Below are positions 43,458 through 52,619 of a stretch of 64,000 nucleotides of DNA, piece by piece. The notes under the pieces are model-generated. The model was not told the DNA's origin. It made no database searches and saw nothing but the letters and a program-made list of their open reading frames with translations. Source of the DNA: Acetomicrobium flavidum. GTDB taxonomy: Bacteria > Synergistota > Synergistia > Synergistales > Acetomicrobiaceae. A program made the translations under genes and the position numbers. The DNA is taken from the NCBI RefSeq assembly GCF_900129645.1, contig NZ_FSQZ01000001.1, positions 1,054,001 through 1,118,000 on the forward strand. Direction: 5' to 3'. Positions within the stretch are counted from its first letter, which is position 1; every line of letters starts with the position of its first letter.

Positions 43458-45050
43458 ATGCGACTTGGCATTTACGGATCCGCCGGAGAGGTGACCGGAT
43501 CTAATTATCTCATTGAGCATGATGGAAGCAAACTGCTGGTGGATTGCGGGATCTTTCAGGGTCGAGATGAAGATAGAAGAAACAGTGAACCCTTCCCCTT
43601 TGACCCGACCACCGTTGACGCTGTTTTGCTTACCCATGCCCATTTGGATCATTCGGGCCGCATCCCCCTTCTTGTAAAGCGGGGCTTTAAGGGAAAGATT
43701 TACGCGACGACGCCCACCCTTGAGCTGTGCGAGATCTTATGGCGGGATTCTGCACGTTTAATGCGCGAGGAAGCCGAATGGAAGACGCGCAAAAACAGGA
43801 GAAAGGGGCTTCCTTCCGTATCTCCGCTGTTTACGGAGAAAGACATTGATAGGGCGATGGAGTACTTTGCCCCTCTTTCTTATGATGATATATACGAGGT
43901 TGCTCCCAAGGTCAAGGCCCGCTTCAGGGACGCTGGCCATATCTTGGGTAGCTCTATGATCGAAGTTTGGATAGGTGAGGAAAGCGTCAAGCTGGTCTTT
44001 TCCGGTGACCTGGGACAACAGGTCACGGTATTGGACAGGAACCCTGCCGTCATCAACGACGCCGACTACGTGATAATAGAGTCCACCTATGGGGACCGAA
44101 ACCACAAAAACCTCGAGGACACGAGGAGGGAATTTGCCTCTATCATCGAGGAGTCCCTAAAGGATCGCTCGAAGATCTTGATACCGACCTTCGTGGTTGA
44201 CAGGGTGCAAAGGCTGCTTTACGAGTTTGTCGTCCTCCAGGAGACAGGCATATTAAAGGAGGATATACCAATCTATTTTGACTCTCCCATGGGCGTCAAG
44301 ACCACGGATGTCTACAGAAAATATTCTTCCCTGCTTTCGGCTGAAATCCAGGAAAGGCTTTTGAAAAATACCGACCCCTTTAGCCCCAAGGGCCTTAGGG
44401 AAGTGACGACGCCTGAGGAGTCCAAGATGATCAACGACGTTTCGTTCGCCATTGTTCTCGCGGGAAGCGGGATGGCAAATGGAGGAAGGATAGTCCATCA
44501 CCTCAAACATAACCTCTGGAACCCGCGAAGCCACCTGATATTCGTTGGATATCAGGCCTCTGGTACCCTGGGGCGTCTGATCATAGATGGGGCCAGGTTC
44601 GTGAAGGTGGCTGGCGAGGAGGTCGCAGTTAAATGTAAAGTGCATACTATTGGCGGTTTTTCGGCCCATGCGGGGAAGGACGACCTCATTGCCTGGGCGT
44701 CGAACTTTAAGACGAAGCCCATATTCATAGTGACCCACGGCGAAAGGAACGCCTCGAACTCCCTGGCAAGTGAAATTAGAAAGCTAGGTTACGAAGTCAT
44801 AGTCCCGCAAATGGGCTATGAGATGTTGCTTACCCGAGGAAGACCTACCGTTGAAAGAAGGACGGAGGCGCCTTCAGAAAGGACCCCGGATCTGCAGGAG
44901 ATGGTCAAGGAGATGGACCTTTTGTTGGCGAGCCTAAACGATGCCCTGAGAGAAGCGGAGGCCTCGGAAGAGGTAAAGTCGCTGCTTTTGTCGGCCAAGG
45001 TGTTGCTGGAGATAGCTAACCGAAGGGCGGCATCTGAGGTAAAGCAGTAA
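43458..45050 (+). CDS. MBL-fold beta-CASP RNA/DNA hydrolase
   Basis: A 530-residue metallo-beta-lactamase fold enzyme with a beta-CASP insertion, related to CPSF73-like/YsgC-type RNA hydrolases. The zinc site is HAHLDHSG at about 60-67, with later GDAGHILGSSM, FSGDLG and the C-terminal VHTIGGFSAHAGKDDL motifs. The segment ILIPTFVVDRVQRLLYE lies in the beta-CASP part. Residues 470-530 form a helical, probably coiled-coil tail (EMVKEMDLLLASLNDALREA) beyond the usual end. It probably acts on RNA. A long hairpin shared with the convergent gene contains its stop codon. Confidence 0.88.
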   Translation: MRLGIYGSAGEVTGSNYLIEHDGSKLLVDCGIFQGRDEDRRNSEPFPFDPTTVDAVLLTHAHLDHSGRIPLLVKRGFKGKIYATTPTLELCEILWRDSARLMREEAEWKTRKNRRKGLPSVSPLFTEKDIDRAMEYFAPLSYDDIYEVAPKVKARFRDAGHILGSSMIEVWIGEESVKLVFSGDLGQQVTVLDRNPAVINDADYVIIESTYGDRNHKNLEDTRREFASIIEESLKDRSKILIPTFVVDRVQRLLYEFVVLQETGILKEDIPIYFDSPMGVKTTDVYRKYSSLLSAEIQERLLKNTDPFSPKGLREVTTPEESKMINDVSFAIVLAGSGMANGGRIVHHLKHNLWNPRSHLIFVGYQASGTLGRLIIDGARFVKVAGEEVAVKCKVHTIGGFSAHAGKDDLIAWASNFKTKPIFIVTHGERNASNSLASEIRKLGYEVIVPQMGYEMLLTRGRPTVERRTEAPSERTPDLQEMVKEMDLLLASLNDALREAEASEEVKSLLLSAKVLLEIANRRAASEVKQ

Positions 45051-45100
45051 AGCTAAGGGGCCTTGGACATATCCCCCGCCACAGGCCCCTTAGCTTTACT
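45046..45100. terminator. Shared terminator containing both convergent stop codons
   Basis: A perfect 18-bp inverted repeat (45046-45063 with 45083-45100) with a 19-base loop. The TAA of the beta-CASP gene (45048-45050) is in the left arm, and the TAA of the leftward AsmA-like gene (45096-45098) is in the right arm. Confidence 0.85.
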
Positions 45101-48100
45101 GGTTGAATATCTTTTCAAGTATCGTCTTTTTGATCACGTCTTCAGGGCTTTCCTGTTTCGTTTCGCCAGGCGTCTCACCCTGTATGGATGTGATGTCCTG
45201 TGAGCTTTCCGTTTCGCCTTCGGGCCTTGAGACGTTGAAGTTCGATATCTTTGGAGATTTGATCGTACCTGTCAGCTTAAAGGCTACGTCTCTGTAATCG
45301 GATTTTTGTCCTGCCTGCAACAAACCGCTTAAGAACCCCTCCAGGGCGGACTCCAGGCTTTCTGCTGCGAGCACTCCGCCTTTTATGCCGCCCACGATGG
45401 CGTTGATCGCCTGGACGTTAAGGTTGCCATAGCAGGATAGGTTGAGCTTGCCGTCGTATTTGACGGTGCCGTCAGCCCCAAAGTAGGTATACATGGGATC
45501 TCCCTTGGGAGCGTAAGCCTGAGTGCCCGGAAGCAGCGTCAGTGCCAGGGAATTTAGCGTATATCTTCCTTCAATGGACCTGTAGTCTATGGTGCTCTTG
45601 CCGTAAGCCTTGGCTATCGTCTTTACAATCTTAAAATCAGAAACATGCCCTTCGCTGACGCTGAACGAGCCGCTGCCGTCAAGGTGTTTGCCCAAAAGCC
45701 CGTTGCCCTTAAATTGGATCTTCGCCTTTCCGGTTATATGCCCCTCCAGGGGGAAGAGGTCGTGCAAAAGCAAGTCTAGGTTTGTGCCCGTAACGGTTGC
45801 CGAGGCGTCCCACTTGGTGCTTGCCAGGGAGATGGAACCTACTCCCGCCACTGAGCCCTCGTAGAAGCTGGCGCTTATGTTCTGACATGTCAGCTTGTTA
45901 TCTGCCAATGAGAAGGGCACCTTTATGTCGGTAGCCTTAAGCCCATAAATGCCGGCTTGAGGAGATTTAGCTTCCCCATGTCCCTTAAGGCCCTTTTCGT
46001 CGTAGGTCACGGAGGCCGTTATGTCCATAGTCCCGTTTATCTTATATTTGTCCTTCTCATCGATCTTTTTAGATAGCTCCTTCAGATCCAATCCGTTGCC
46101 GGTTAAATCGAGCTTCAAATTTACGGCCTTGTCGTAGTTGACGCTTCCGCTCGCCGTCAAACTGCCTCCTCCTGCCTTAGCGGTTAACGACTTAATCTGT
46201 AGAGCTTTTTGAGAGCCTTCCACAGTTGCAGCCACGTTTGATAGGACAAAGCCGGCTATGGTCAGCTCCGGGGAAGAGGCTTCTGCCGATATCAAGAGGT
46301 CAGGTATTGAGCCCGTAATGTTGGCCTTCACGTCGGTCATTCCTTCCAGGGGAAAGGCGAAACCAAGGTCCTTGACGTGCGACAGCTTGATTTTGTTTGC
46401 CGTGGCTGTCAGGGTGATTTGCGGACTTTTGCCGGCCGGCATCGTCACTTGGCCGGAGGCTTGAAGCTCGCCGCCCAAAAGGTTTCCCTTGGCTTGGCCG
46501 ATGTTTATCTTGTCGGCGCTTGCGTCTATGGAGACTGATAGGTCTTGCAGCAACGCAAAGGAAGGGGTCCCTAAGGACGAAGCCCTTATGGAAGCACTTA
46601 TGCCTGCAATTGGTTTAGCGAGTGGTTTCAAGCTCGTGCTGCCGGTGATACCCTTCACGGTTATCCCTGAAAGGGATAGCCTGTCGGAATTGAAGTCCAA
46701 CGAAAGTTCGGGGGAGTTTAAGGGCCCCTTTAACGTCCATTGCGACGAAATGACTCCGGAGATGTTGTATTGAGATAGTTGAGGTACGAATTGATCCAGG
46801 TCGGATACGTTCAATCCGTGGACGTTTCCCTCAACGTTCAAGGTGGCGGCCTTAGGCAAACCGGAAATTACGCCTTTGCCCTTTATGCTTGCCTTACGCC
46901 AGGAGGCGGAAAAAGCATCGATGTTTAATTCGTTGCCCTTAAACCTAAAGTTTGCTACAGGCGACTTGATCTCCTCCTTTGCAACCGTAAGGCTGTCGGA
47001 CCAGACCTTGCCGGAAATTGCAAGTAAGGACATGTCCTTAAGCGATCCTCTTACCGCAATTTCGCCCGACGGGTATCCCTTTATGGGCAATTGCTTTAAG
47101 GCCGGCAAAAGGGCTTTTATCCTTTCGATCGATGCCCTTTGCCATGACAGGGTCAGGTCCACAGAAGGTCCCCCGGGAAGGTCTACATAACCGACTGCCT
47201 TTATGGGGGCATCGTTCCAGCGCGAAGAAGCATTGATATTTATCCTTTTGCCCTCTTTGATTTGCAGGGTAGCCTTAACGTCTTTCAGGGGCTGGCCCTT
47301 AACGGTGAGATTGCTTGCGATCAGGGAGGCGCTGCCGGAAAGCGTCATGGGCATCCCGGATAGGTTTGTCGCCACGGAGTCAAGTGTTCCTGAAAGCATG
47401 CCCGAAACCTGCGGATAGCTTTTTGCTATGGTATCTAAATCTATCCCCTTGGCCTGGAGATTTAAGTTCAAATGGGGAGGAAGGTTTCTCAATGACATGG
47501 CAAGCCCCCCGCTGACCGTGCCGTTTAAGACGTCAGCGCTTATGTCGCTGAAGGAAATGGATTCCCCCTCGTATTTCCAGTTGGCGCTTGCCCGCTTCAC
47601 GGGGATGCCAACCAGCATGCCGTCATTAAAGGTTATATCGCCGGTTCCCCGTATGTCGGGTATTTTGCCCGTTAGTTTGATGTGCCCTCCAAGCTTTCCC
47701 GCCAGCTTCTGATCTTTTAGGGGTGCCCAGATGTCCTTTATTCTCTCAATGTCGAGGTTTTTGATCGTCCCCTCTACTCCTAGCTCAGGACCCACAGGTC
47801 CCGAGAGAGAAATTTCACCCTCTGCTATTTTGAGGTTAAGCTCTTCAATTTTTACCCCATCTATGATCGATAACGCGGCGTTGCCCTTGGCGGACAGACC
47901 GTTGTACGAGGCGTCAAGCTTGGCCTTGATCACGTTTAAATGGGGCGTTATCTCGACATCCTTTAAATCAATGGTGCCAAAGGGCCCCTTTATCTCGCTG
48001 GATTTTATGAAAATCGAGCCCAGGGGCAACCCCTCGCCGGCCCCAGATGGTTTAAAGCTCTTTGCAAGTTTAAGAGTTTTATCGAAATCGAAATGGGCTC

Positions 48101-48413
48101 CGTTTAAGGTTAGGGAGGCCAGGTACACCTTTCCCTTGATCAGGGAGGTGAGGCTGGGCCTGGCTCCAACTTGATCGATCGACAATATCTCCTCGGATCC
48201 TTTCGATAGGACAATTCCTTTAAGGGAATAGCCCTTTATGGGGTTGCCGGAGACGGCCTTCAAGGTCAAATCGATGCCTAAAGCGTCCTTTGCTGCCTTT
48301 GGCGCCATTTCCTTGACGATACCGGTGCCCATGTTAACACCAGCCACAGCTAGCGCAACGATGGCTATGACAGCTGCCAATGCGATCAATAGGTATTTAT
48401 TTCTGGTTTTCAT
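45096..48413 (-). CDS. Second giant AsmA/TamB-like envelope protein
   Basis: A 1105-residue paralogue of the 29.6-33.2 kb gene. One N-terminal membrane helix (about 7-26) is followed by SGNPIKGYSLKGI (compare SGNPFTGFVAKDV in the other), then a repetitive beta-rich body with motifs such as GNAALSI, GKLGGHIKLTGKIP and GHITGKAKIQFKG. A conserved C-terminal module LLPGTQAY, YTYFGADGTV and LSCYGNLNVQAINAI matches its sister residue by residue. A Glu/Ser-rich tail ends VIKKTILEKIFNQ. The likely role is lipid transport or assembly between inner and outer membrane. GAGGTGA precedes the ATG. It is last in a leftward group with secreted and nuclease-like genes. Confidence 0.8.
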   Translation of the reverse strand: MKTRNKYLLIALAAVIAIVALAVAGVNMGTGIVKEMAPKAAKDALGIDLTLKAVSGNPIKGYSLKGIVLSKGSEEILSIDQVGARPSLTSLIKGKVYLASLTLNGAHFDFDKTLKLAKSFKPSGAGEGLPLGSIFIKSSEIKGPFGTIDLKDVEITPHLNVIKAKLDASYNGLSAKGNAALSIIDGVKIEELNLKIAEGEISLSGPVGPELGVEGTIKNLDIERIKDIWAPLKDQKLAGKLGGHIKLTGKIPDIRGTGDITFNDGMLVGIPVKRASANWKYEGESISFSDISADVLNGTVSGGLAMSLRNLPPHLNLNLQAKGIDLDTIAKSYPQVSGMLSGTLDSVATNLSGMPMTLSGSASLIASNLTVKGQPLKDVKATLQIKEGKRININASSRWNDAPIKAVGYVDLPGGPSVDLTLSWQRASIERIKALLPALKQLPIKGYPSGEIAVRGSLKDMSLLAISGKVWSDSLTVAKEEIKSPVANFRFKGNELNIDAFSASWRKASIKGKGVISGLPKAATLNVEGNVHGLNVSDLDQFVPQLSQYNISGVISSQWTLKGPLNSPELSLDFNSDRLSLSGITVKGITGSTSLKPLAKPIAGISASIRASSLGTPSFALLQDLSVSIDASADKINIGQAKGNLLGGELQASGQVTMPAGKSPQITLTATANKIKLSHVKDLGFAFPLEGMTDVKANITGSIPDLLISAEASSPELTIAGFVLSNVAATVEGSQKALQIKSLTAKAGGGSLTASGSVNYDKAVNLKLDLTGNGLDLKELSKKIDEKDKYKINGTMDITASVTYDEKGLKGHGEAKSPQAGIYGLKATDIKVPFSLADNKLTCQNISASFYEGSVAGVGSISLASTKWDASATVTGTNLDLLLHDLFPLEGHITGKAKIQFKGNGLLGKHLDGSGSFSVSEGHVSDFKIVKTIAKAYGKSTIDYRSIEGRYTLNSLALTLLPGTQAYAPKGDPMYTYFGADGTVKYDGKLNLSCYGNLNVQAINAIVGGIKGGVLAAESLESALEGFLSGLLQAGQKSDYRDVAFKLTGTIKSPKISNFNVSRPEGETESSQDITSIQGETPGETKQESPEDVIKKTILEKIFNQ

Positions 48414-48456
48414 GACAAATTATCACCTCAATATAGGGCAGGTCCTTATCGGCTCA

Positions 48457-48933
48457 TCAAAAAATTACGTTTTTAAATGCTATCATTATCTTCTTGCCAT
48501 TTTCTGCCTTCACCTTGGGACCTTTCAGGTTTTCCCCATTCTTGCCTACCTGAGCCTTGACGTTTTTGGGCTGTTCATGGGGATCGAAGATTGCCTTTAG
48601 GGTCAAAAACTTAATGCCGCCCCCATTCCATTCCTTTGGCAGGTCTATCATTACGAAGAAGTTCCCCGGCGTGATATGGACCTTTACGTCGTGATCCTTT
48701 CCCTTGTTGTCGTCCAAATTGGGAATGGAGACCTTTATATGAAGGTTGGACCCCGGAGGCAGGTCGGTATGCCCTTTAATGTGAAGCTTATGCCCCTTCA
48801 ATGATACTTCGTCGATGTCAAGTTCGCTGAAGAAATTTGCAGATAGGCTTATATCGGGCGCCAGCAGCGACAGTATGCAAAAAAGAAATACCCACAGGAC
48901 AACACCTTTTTTACTGCTAATCAGTTTAAACAT
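48457..48933 (-). CDS. Secreted beta-sandwich-like protein, unknown function
   Basis: I recognise no named family. The 158-residue product has a signal peptide (about 1-31, ending SLSA) and then a mostly beta region with alternating pattern (VSLKGHKLHIKGHTDLPPG, HIKVSIPNLDDNKG, FFVMIDLPKEWNGGG) that suggests an Ig-like or carboxypeptidase-regulatory fold. It ends MIAFKNVIF. ATG 48933 follows GGAGG by nine bases; the open frame to 49002 overlaps the upstream gene's end. It lies 43 bases before the AsmA-like gene and may work in the same envelope process. Confidence 0.6.
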   Translation of the reverse strand: MFKLISSKKGVVLWVFLFCILSLLAPDISLSANFFSELDIDEVSLKGHKLHIKGHTDLPPGSNLHIKVSIPNLDDNKGKDHDVKVHITPGNFFVMIDLPKEWNGGGIKFLTLKAIFDPHEQPKNVKAQVGKNGENLKGPKVKAENGKKIMIAFKNVIF

Positions 48934-48994
48934 TTTTAATCGCCTCCATAATGCTATCTTACCATGTACAGCCCGTTGATTGGATACCGTAATT

Positions 48995-49783
48995 TTACTC
49001 ACCTGCAGGGCTTTTCGAGATAATTTGGGCAGGATCTGATATGACTATCTCAGCTCCCGCATGAGAAGCCGCTACCTTGCCAACGACCTTAACCTCTCTT
49101 CCGATCAGGGAGTCTTTGACGGGAAGCAGATATTCATTGTTGTCGTAGATGACCAGGCGGCATTTGGATTTCCCCTGCGATAATATCCACCTTGAGCCTG
49201 ACTTTTCGATCTTATCGATTTTAATTTTTATCGTAACGAAGCTGCCTGCCAGGTAGGGCAATTCGGAGTAAATCTGATCGGGGGTAAATATCCTGCCCTG
49301 TGCCCTCTTCCAAAGCCCCACGTTTCTGCTTCGCGCACGCTTGGTCGCCTCCATGATGGCGTTTAAATATTTTCCGTTTGGCGGGATGATGTAGGGCAAG
49401 GCAAGCCCCTCCTCCACGAGCGCTTCGTTGACCATCCTTTCCCCCTGGCTCGTATCTACCCATACGTAGGCAAGCAGCCTGTCGTATTTGTCCCTTTCCT
49501 GTTTGTCCAACTCTATCCTAACTTTGTTATTTAATACGAGCGATGCGTTAAAGCCTTTGGCCTCCTCCCCCAGCTCTTCCCTGCCTCGATTTGGATGGTG
49601 GAGTTCCGGAGTATCTATGAGCAGATACCTTATCGTTTCCCTTTGTCCCCGATCGGTCAGTGCCACTATGGTATCGCCGTCGATGACATCGACCACAAGC
49701 GCCTGATCCTCGCCCAGGTCATTGAAAAGCAGTAAAAGACAGATGAACAAGAAGGCGAGAAGCGCCTTTCGGTCAAACCTCAT
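48995..49783 (-). CDS. Thermonuclease-like (SNase) protein with extra C-terminal domain
   Basis: A 262-residue membrane-anchored or exported protein. Residues 1-22 are a hydrophobic signal (RKALLAFLFICLLLLF). The staphylococcal-nuclease domain covers about 28-165, with DGDTI, YLLIDTPELHHP (catalytic Glu) and DKYDRLLAYVW (catalytic Arg), so it looks active on RNA/DNA with calcium. Residues 180-262 form a second small beta domain (VTIKIKIDKIEKSGSRW to REVKVVGKV), probably an OB-fold. ATG 49783 is preferred; ATG 49822 adds a basic leader but has no ribosome site. Secreted nucleases scavenge nucleotides; the reason for linkage to the AsmA gene is unclear. Confidence 0.8.
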   Translation of the reverse strand: MRFDRKALLAFLFICLLLLFNDLGEDQALVVDVIDGDTIVALTDRGQRETIRYLLIDTPELHHPNRGREELGEEAKGFNASLVLNNKVRIELDKQERDKYDRLLAYVWVDTSQGERMVNEALVEEGLALPYIIPPNGKYLNAIMEATKRARSRNVGLWKRAQGRIFTPDQIYSELPYLAGSFVTIKIKIDKIEKSGSRWILSQGKSKCRLVIYDNNEYLLPVKDSLIGREVKVVGKVAASHAGAEIVISDPAQIISKSPAGE

Positions 49784-49837
49784 CCTGCCTCTCGCCTTTG
49801 TTGCCTTGCGCGCCCTACCCATGTTCTAGAATCTCAG

Positions 49838-50281
49838 TTATCGTTTAAGCTCGGGAAATAGTCGCAACAACCCTTCGCCTTCCTTGAGGCGCTTCAAGGT
49901 TATGCCCCTCGGGAGCAGAAACACCAATTCATTAGTCTGGTGCACGGTGGCACGAAAGAGGTGTCCTCCAACGGTGTTAAGTTCCGAACTGCCAAGCACG
50001 ACATGGAGGTGCATAAATAAGCTCCCATCTTCCTTCGCGTTGACCGATCCCGTCATTGAAAGAAGCTCCATCGGCTCACTCATGGTTCTTTTTTGATATT
50101 CTTCGCCCCCAAACCACCCTATTTCGACGTCCCTCATCATCCCCACTGCCGATACCAAAATTGCAGACCTGATCTTCTCCTCCTCCAGGACGGCAGTAAG
50201 CCTTTCAAAAAAGTCGTCGCCGTCTCTGAGTCGCACTATAAGATAATTGTCGTTGCGCACGTAGATGCTTTTGCCGGACAT
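49838..50281 (-). CDS. PCC/DUF296 domain protein
   Basis: A 147-residue single-domain protein of the PCC (plants and prokaryotes conserved, DUF296) family. The trimer-forming core shows ILVSAVGMMRDVEIGWF, then LHVVLGSSELNTVGGHL with the His residues that form a possible metal or ligand site. In plants the domain is fused to AT-hooks; bacterial single-domain versions have no settled function. AAAGGGGATG precedes the ATG. It lies between the DUF364 and nuclease-like genes on the same strand. Confidence 0.85.
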   Translation of the reverse strand: MSGKSIYVRNDNYLIVRLRDGDDFFERLTAVLEEEKIRSAILVSAVGMMRDVEIGWFGGEEYQKRTMSEPMELLSMTGSVNAKEDGSLFMHLHVVLGSSELNTVGGHLFRATVHQTNELVFLLPRGITLKRLKEGEGLLRLFPELKR

Positions 50282-50348
50282 GGCAACATCCCCTTTCCAA
50301 ACGTTAATCTTCCTCTCCTATTTCTATGCTATCACAAAATTCGTGGCA

Positions 50349-51086
50349 CTATAGTCGATGGACTTCCCATGAGAAAAGCTCATGATCCCAGTAGTTGCCG
50401 CCCGCTGCTATGTAGTTAAATATCTCTCTGGCCTTATCCTGCAATGGACGAGGTTGCGCTACGAAGTTGATCCCCATGGCCCTCAGGACATCGGGCAACC
50501 ATGGCACGCCGGGGCCCAGGAGGACTACTTTTTTCGTGTTTTTTATCAACTTTTCCAGCGATAACATTTGCCTGTCTCTCAGAGCTTGACAGGTTATCCA
50601 TAGCCAATCGGCGTCGTTTAGGAGGTGAGGTCCCACCCAAGATGGCAGTACGCCGGGCTTTCGAGACAAATCATCCAAGACGCAGGGCTTTAAATTGAGA
50701 TTATTAAATAGGAGGACAAGCGGCCGCTCGTATCCTATTATGTATAGCTTCTTGGAGTTCAAGCTCTCCAGGAAGTCCTCCAGAGGTATGCCCGGGACCT
50801 TTATGGATGCCAGTGCCGATGCTGCTGCGCTTGCTATGGCGAATTCCTGCGGGTAGGGAGAGACCAGAAGCTCGGCCAGCTCCTGGGCGGACAGCCGTAG
50901 GAGATGTCGAGTCTGAAGGGAAGAAATCTCAAAGGTCTCAAGATGTTTGGCGGAAGGCACGGAGCCCAGGCCATAACGACCGTCTTTGAGCACGACGACG
51001 CTCCCATACCATCCAAGGACGATATCGCTCACGTTTCCGTCGGGAAAATCCTTGAGCCCCCTTAGGATTGCATCGAATATTCGCAA
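50349..51086 (-). CDS. DUF364-family protein (putative metal-chelate binding)
   Basis: A 245-residue protein of the DUF4213/DUF364 type. The N-terminal enolase-like part includes IVLGWYGSVVVLKDGRYGLG, and the C-terminal Rossmann-like part has LYIIGYERPLV, WLWITCQALRD and VVLLGPGVPWLPDVL. Relatives are linked to metal or corrinoid handling, but the biochemistry is not settled. Start TTG 51086 is seven bases after AAAGGAGG; an in-frame ATG at 51107 lies before that site. It is divergent from rsmG with a 55-base spacer. Confidence 0.78.
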   Translation of the reverse strand: MRIFDAILRGLKDFPDGNVSDIVLGWYGSVVVLKDGRYGLGSVPSAKHLETFEISSLQTRHLLRLSAQELAELLVSPYPQEFAIASAAASALASIKVPGIPLEDFLESLNSKKLYIIGYERPLVLLFNNLNLKPCVLDDLSRKPGVLPSWVGPHLLNDADWLWITCQALRDRQMLSLEKLIKNTKKVVLLGPGVPWLPDVLRAMGINFVAQPRPLQDKAREIFNYIAAGGNYWDHELFSWEVHRL

Positions 51087-51141
51087 TCCTATACCTCCTT
51101 TTTGCAAAATATTATATTATCGATATGAGGTGAAAGGTATA

Positions 51142-51840
51142 GTGGAGATGAAGTTAAAGGAGATAGACTCAGGCATCGTAGCAAACCTCATAGATGAAAA
51201 CAAGGAAAAACTCATGTATTACGCCCATATCCTGGCCAAGGCCAACGCACGGGCAAGGCTGACCGGCTCCGACGACCCAATTGAGATATTTGATGTTCAC
51301 GTTATGGATTGTGCCATGGCCCTGCCCCTTTTGCCCGGTAATGCCTGGGTCGTGGACGTGGGGACAGGAGGGGGATTGCCTGGAATTGTCTGGGCCATAT
51401 GCAGGAACGACCTTTCGGTGGTGCTTTTAGACAGCATACGGAAAAAATGCGAGCTGTTAAGCGATATGATCCAGCATCTGGGGCTTAAAAACGTTCAGGT
51501 ATGCTGCGGCAGGGTCGAGGAGTTTGCCCTCTCAAACTTTGAACGTTACGATGTCGCTGCCGCGCGCGGGGTGTCGCATCTCGGGATTTTGCTCGAATAT
51601 TTTTCCCCCCTCGTAAAAAAGGGGGGGAGGTGCCTGGCCTTCAAGGGCCCGCGTGCCTTCGAGGAGCTTAGGGAGTTTTACGGCAGGGAAGGAAAGCTTG
51701 GATGGTCCGGCCTTGAGGTTTGGAAGTACGACCTGGACGAAAGGGAGCTTTTTATCTTTACGTGGCAAAAGAGCCGTGATGCGGAGATGAAATTGCCTCG
51801 AAGGGTTGGGATTCCCGAAAAAAGGCCATGGTGGAGGTGA
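51142..51840 (+). CDS. rsmG: 16S rRNA m7G527 methyltransferase RsmG
   Basis: A 232-residue SAM-dependent methyltransferase that modifies G527 of 16S rRNA (loss gives low-level streptomycin resistance). The SAM-binding motif is VVDVGTGGGLPGIVWAI, followed by VLLDSIRKKCELL and the catalytic-loop region YDVAAARGVSHLGILLEYF. GTG 51142 is chosen because GAGGTGA is eight bases upstream; ATG 51148 is the alternative. It precedes parA and parB with five-base spacing, the usual rsmG-parA-parB order, although mnmG, the common fourth partner, is 35 kb away beside dnaA. Confidence 0.94.
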   Translation: MEMKLKEIDSGIVANLIDENKEKLMYYAHILAKANARARLTGSDDPIEIFDVHVMDCAMALPLLPGNAWVVDVGTGGGLPGIVWAICRNDLSVVLLDSIRKKCELLSDMIQHLGLKNVQVCCGRVEEFALSNFERYDVAAARGVSHLGILLEYFSPLVKKGGRCLAFKGPRAFEELREFYGREGKLGWSGLEVWKYDLDERELFIFTWQKSRDAEMKLPRRVGIPEKRPWWR

Positions 51841-51845
51841 GGTTT

Positions 51846-52619
51846 TTGCGGATTATAGCCGTTGCGAATCAAAAGGGTGGCGTGGGCAAGACCACATCGT
51901 GCGTGAATATAGCTGCTGCCTTAGGCTACAGGGGGAGGCAAGTCCTTATCGTGGATATGGATCCGCAGGGTCACAGCACCAGCGGACTGGGGATTGATAA
52001 GGGCACTTTATCTTGCAGCGTCTATGATGTCCTCATAAATGACTTAAGCCCTGAAAGGGCAGTTTTCCCCACACAGTGGAAGGGAGTCTTCGTCCTGCCT
52101 GCCAGGCTCGAGCTTGCGGGGGCCGAGGTGGAGCTTGTGGGATTGCTGAGTCGTGAGAGCAGATTGGCCAAGGCCTTATCGAAGATTGACGGCTTTGACC
52201 TGGCACTTGTGGATTGTCCTCCTTCGCTTGGCCTTTTGACGGTAAATGCCCTTGTGGCCGCGGAATCGGTGATCGTTCCCATACAGTGTGAGTACTACGC
52301 CCTCGAAGGGCTATCTCAGCTCGTTGGGACTATAGAGCTCGTTAAGCGCCATCTTAACGAAAAGCTACGCATTGGCGGAGTGATCCTGACCATGTACGAC
52401 GGCCGGACCAACCTCTCCAAGGAGGTGGCAGACGAGGTTCGAAGGCAATTTCCCGATCTCGTATTTTCGACCGTCATCCCTAGAAACGTCAGGCTTTCGG
52501 AGGCCCCAAGCTTCGGTCAGCCCGTAATTTACTACGACCCTCAGTGCATCGGTGCCATGGCTTACATGTCCTTGGCCGAGGAGGTGGAAGAAAGATGGCT
52601 AAACAAAAAAAGGCCTTAG
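51846..52619 (+). CDS. parA: Chromosome-partitioning ATPase ParA (Soj)
   Basis: A 257-residue Walker-type ATPase that moves ParB-bound origin regions over the nucleoid. The deviant Walker A is VANQKGGVGKTTS at about 6-18, Walker A' is VDMDPQGHS, and Walker B is LALVDCPPSLG. TTG 51846 is picked because GGAGGT ends seven bases upstream; ATG 51828 and GTG 51837 overlap that site. The 3' end overlaps parB by 25 bases. Confidence 0.95.
   Translation: MRIIAVANQKGGVGKTTSCVNIAAALGYRGRQVLIVDMDPQGHSTSGLGIDKGTLSCSVYDVLINDLSPERAVFPTQWKGVFVLPARLELAGAEVELVGLLSRESRLAKALSKIDGFDLALVDCPPSLGLLTVNALVAAESVIVPIQCEYYALEGLSQLVGTIELVKRHLNEKLRIGGVILTMYDGRTNLSKEVADEVRRQFPDLVFSTVIPRNVRLSEAPSFGQPVIYYDPQCIGAMAYMSLAEEVEERWLNKKRP

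Noticed and set aside
51093-51143. Inverted repeat CTATACCT/AGGTATAG around the DUF364/rsmG divergent spacer
   Set aside because: The arms coincide with the two genes' ribosome-binding sites, which are similar by function; not good evidence for an operator.
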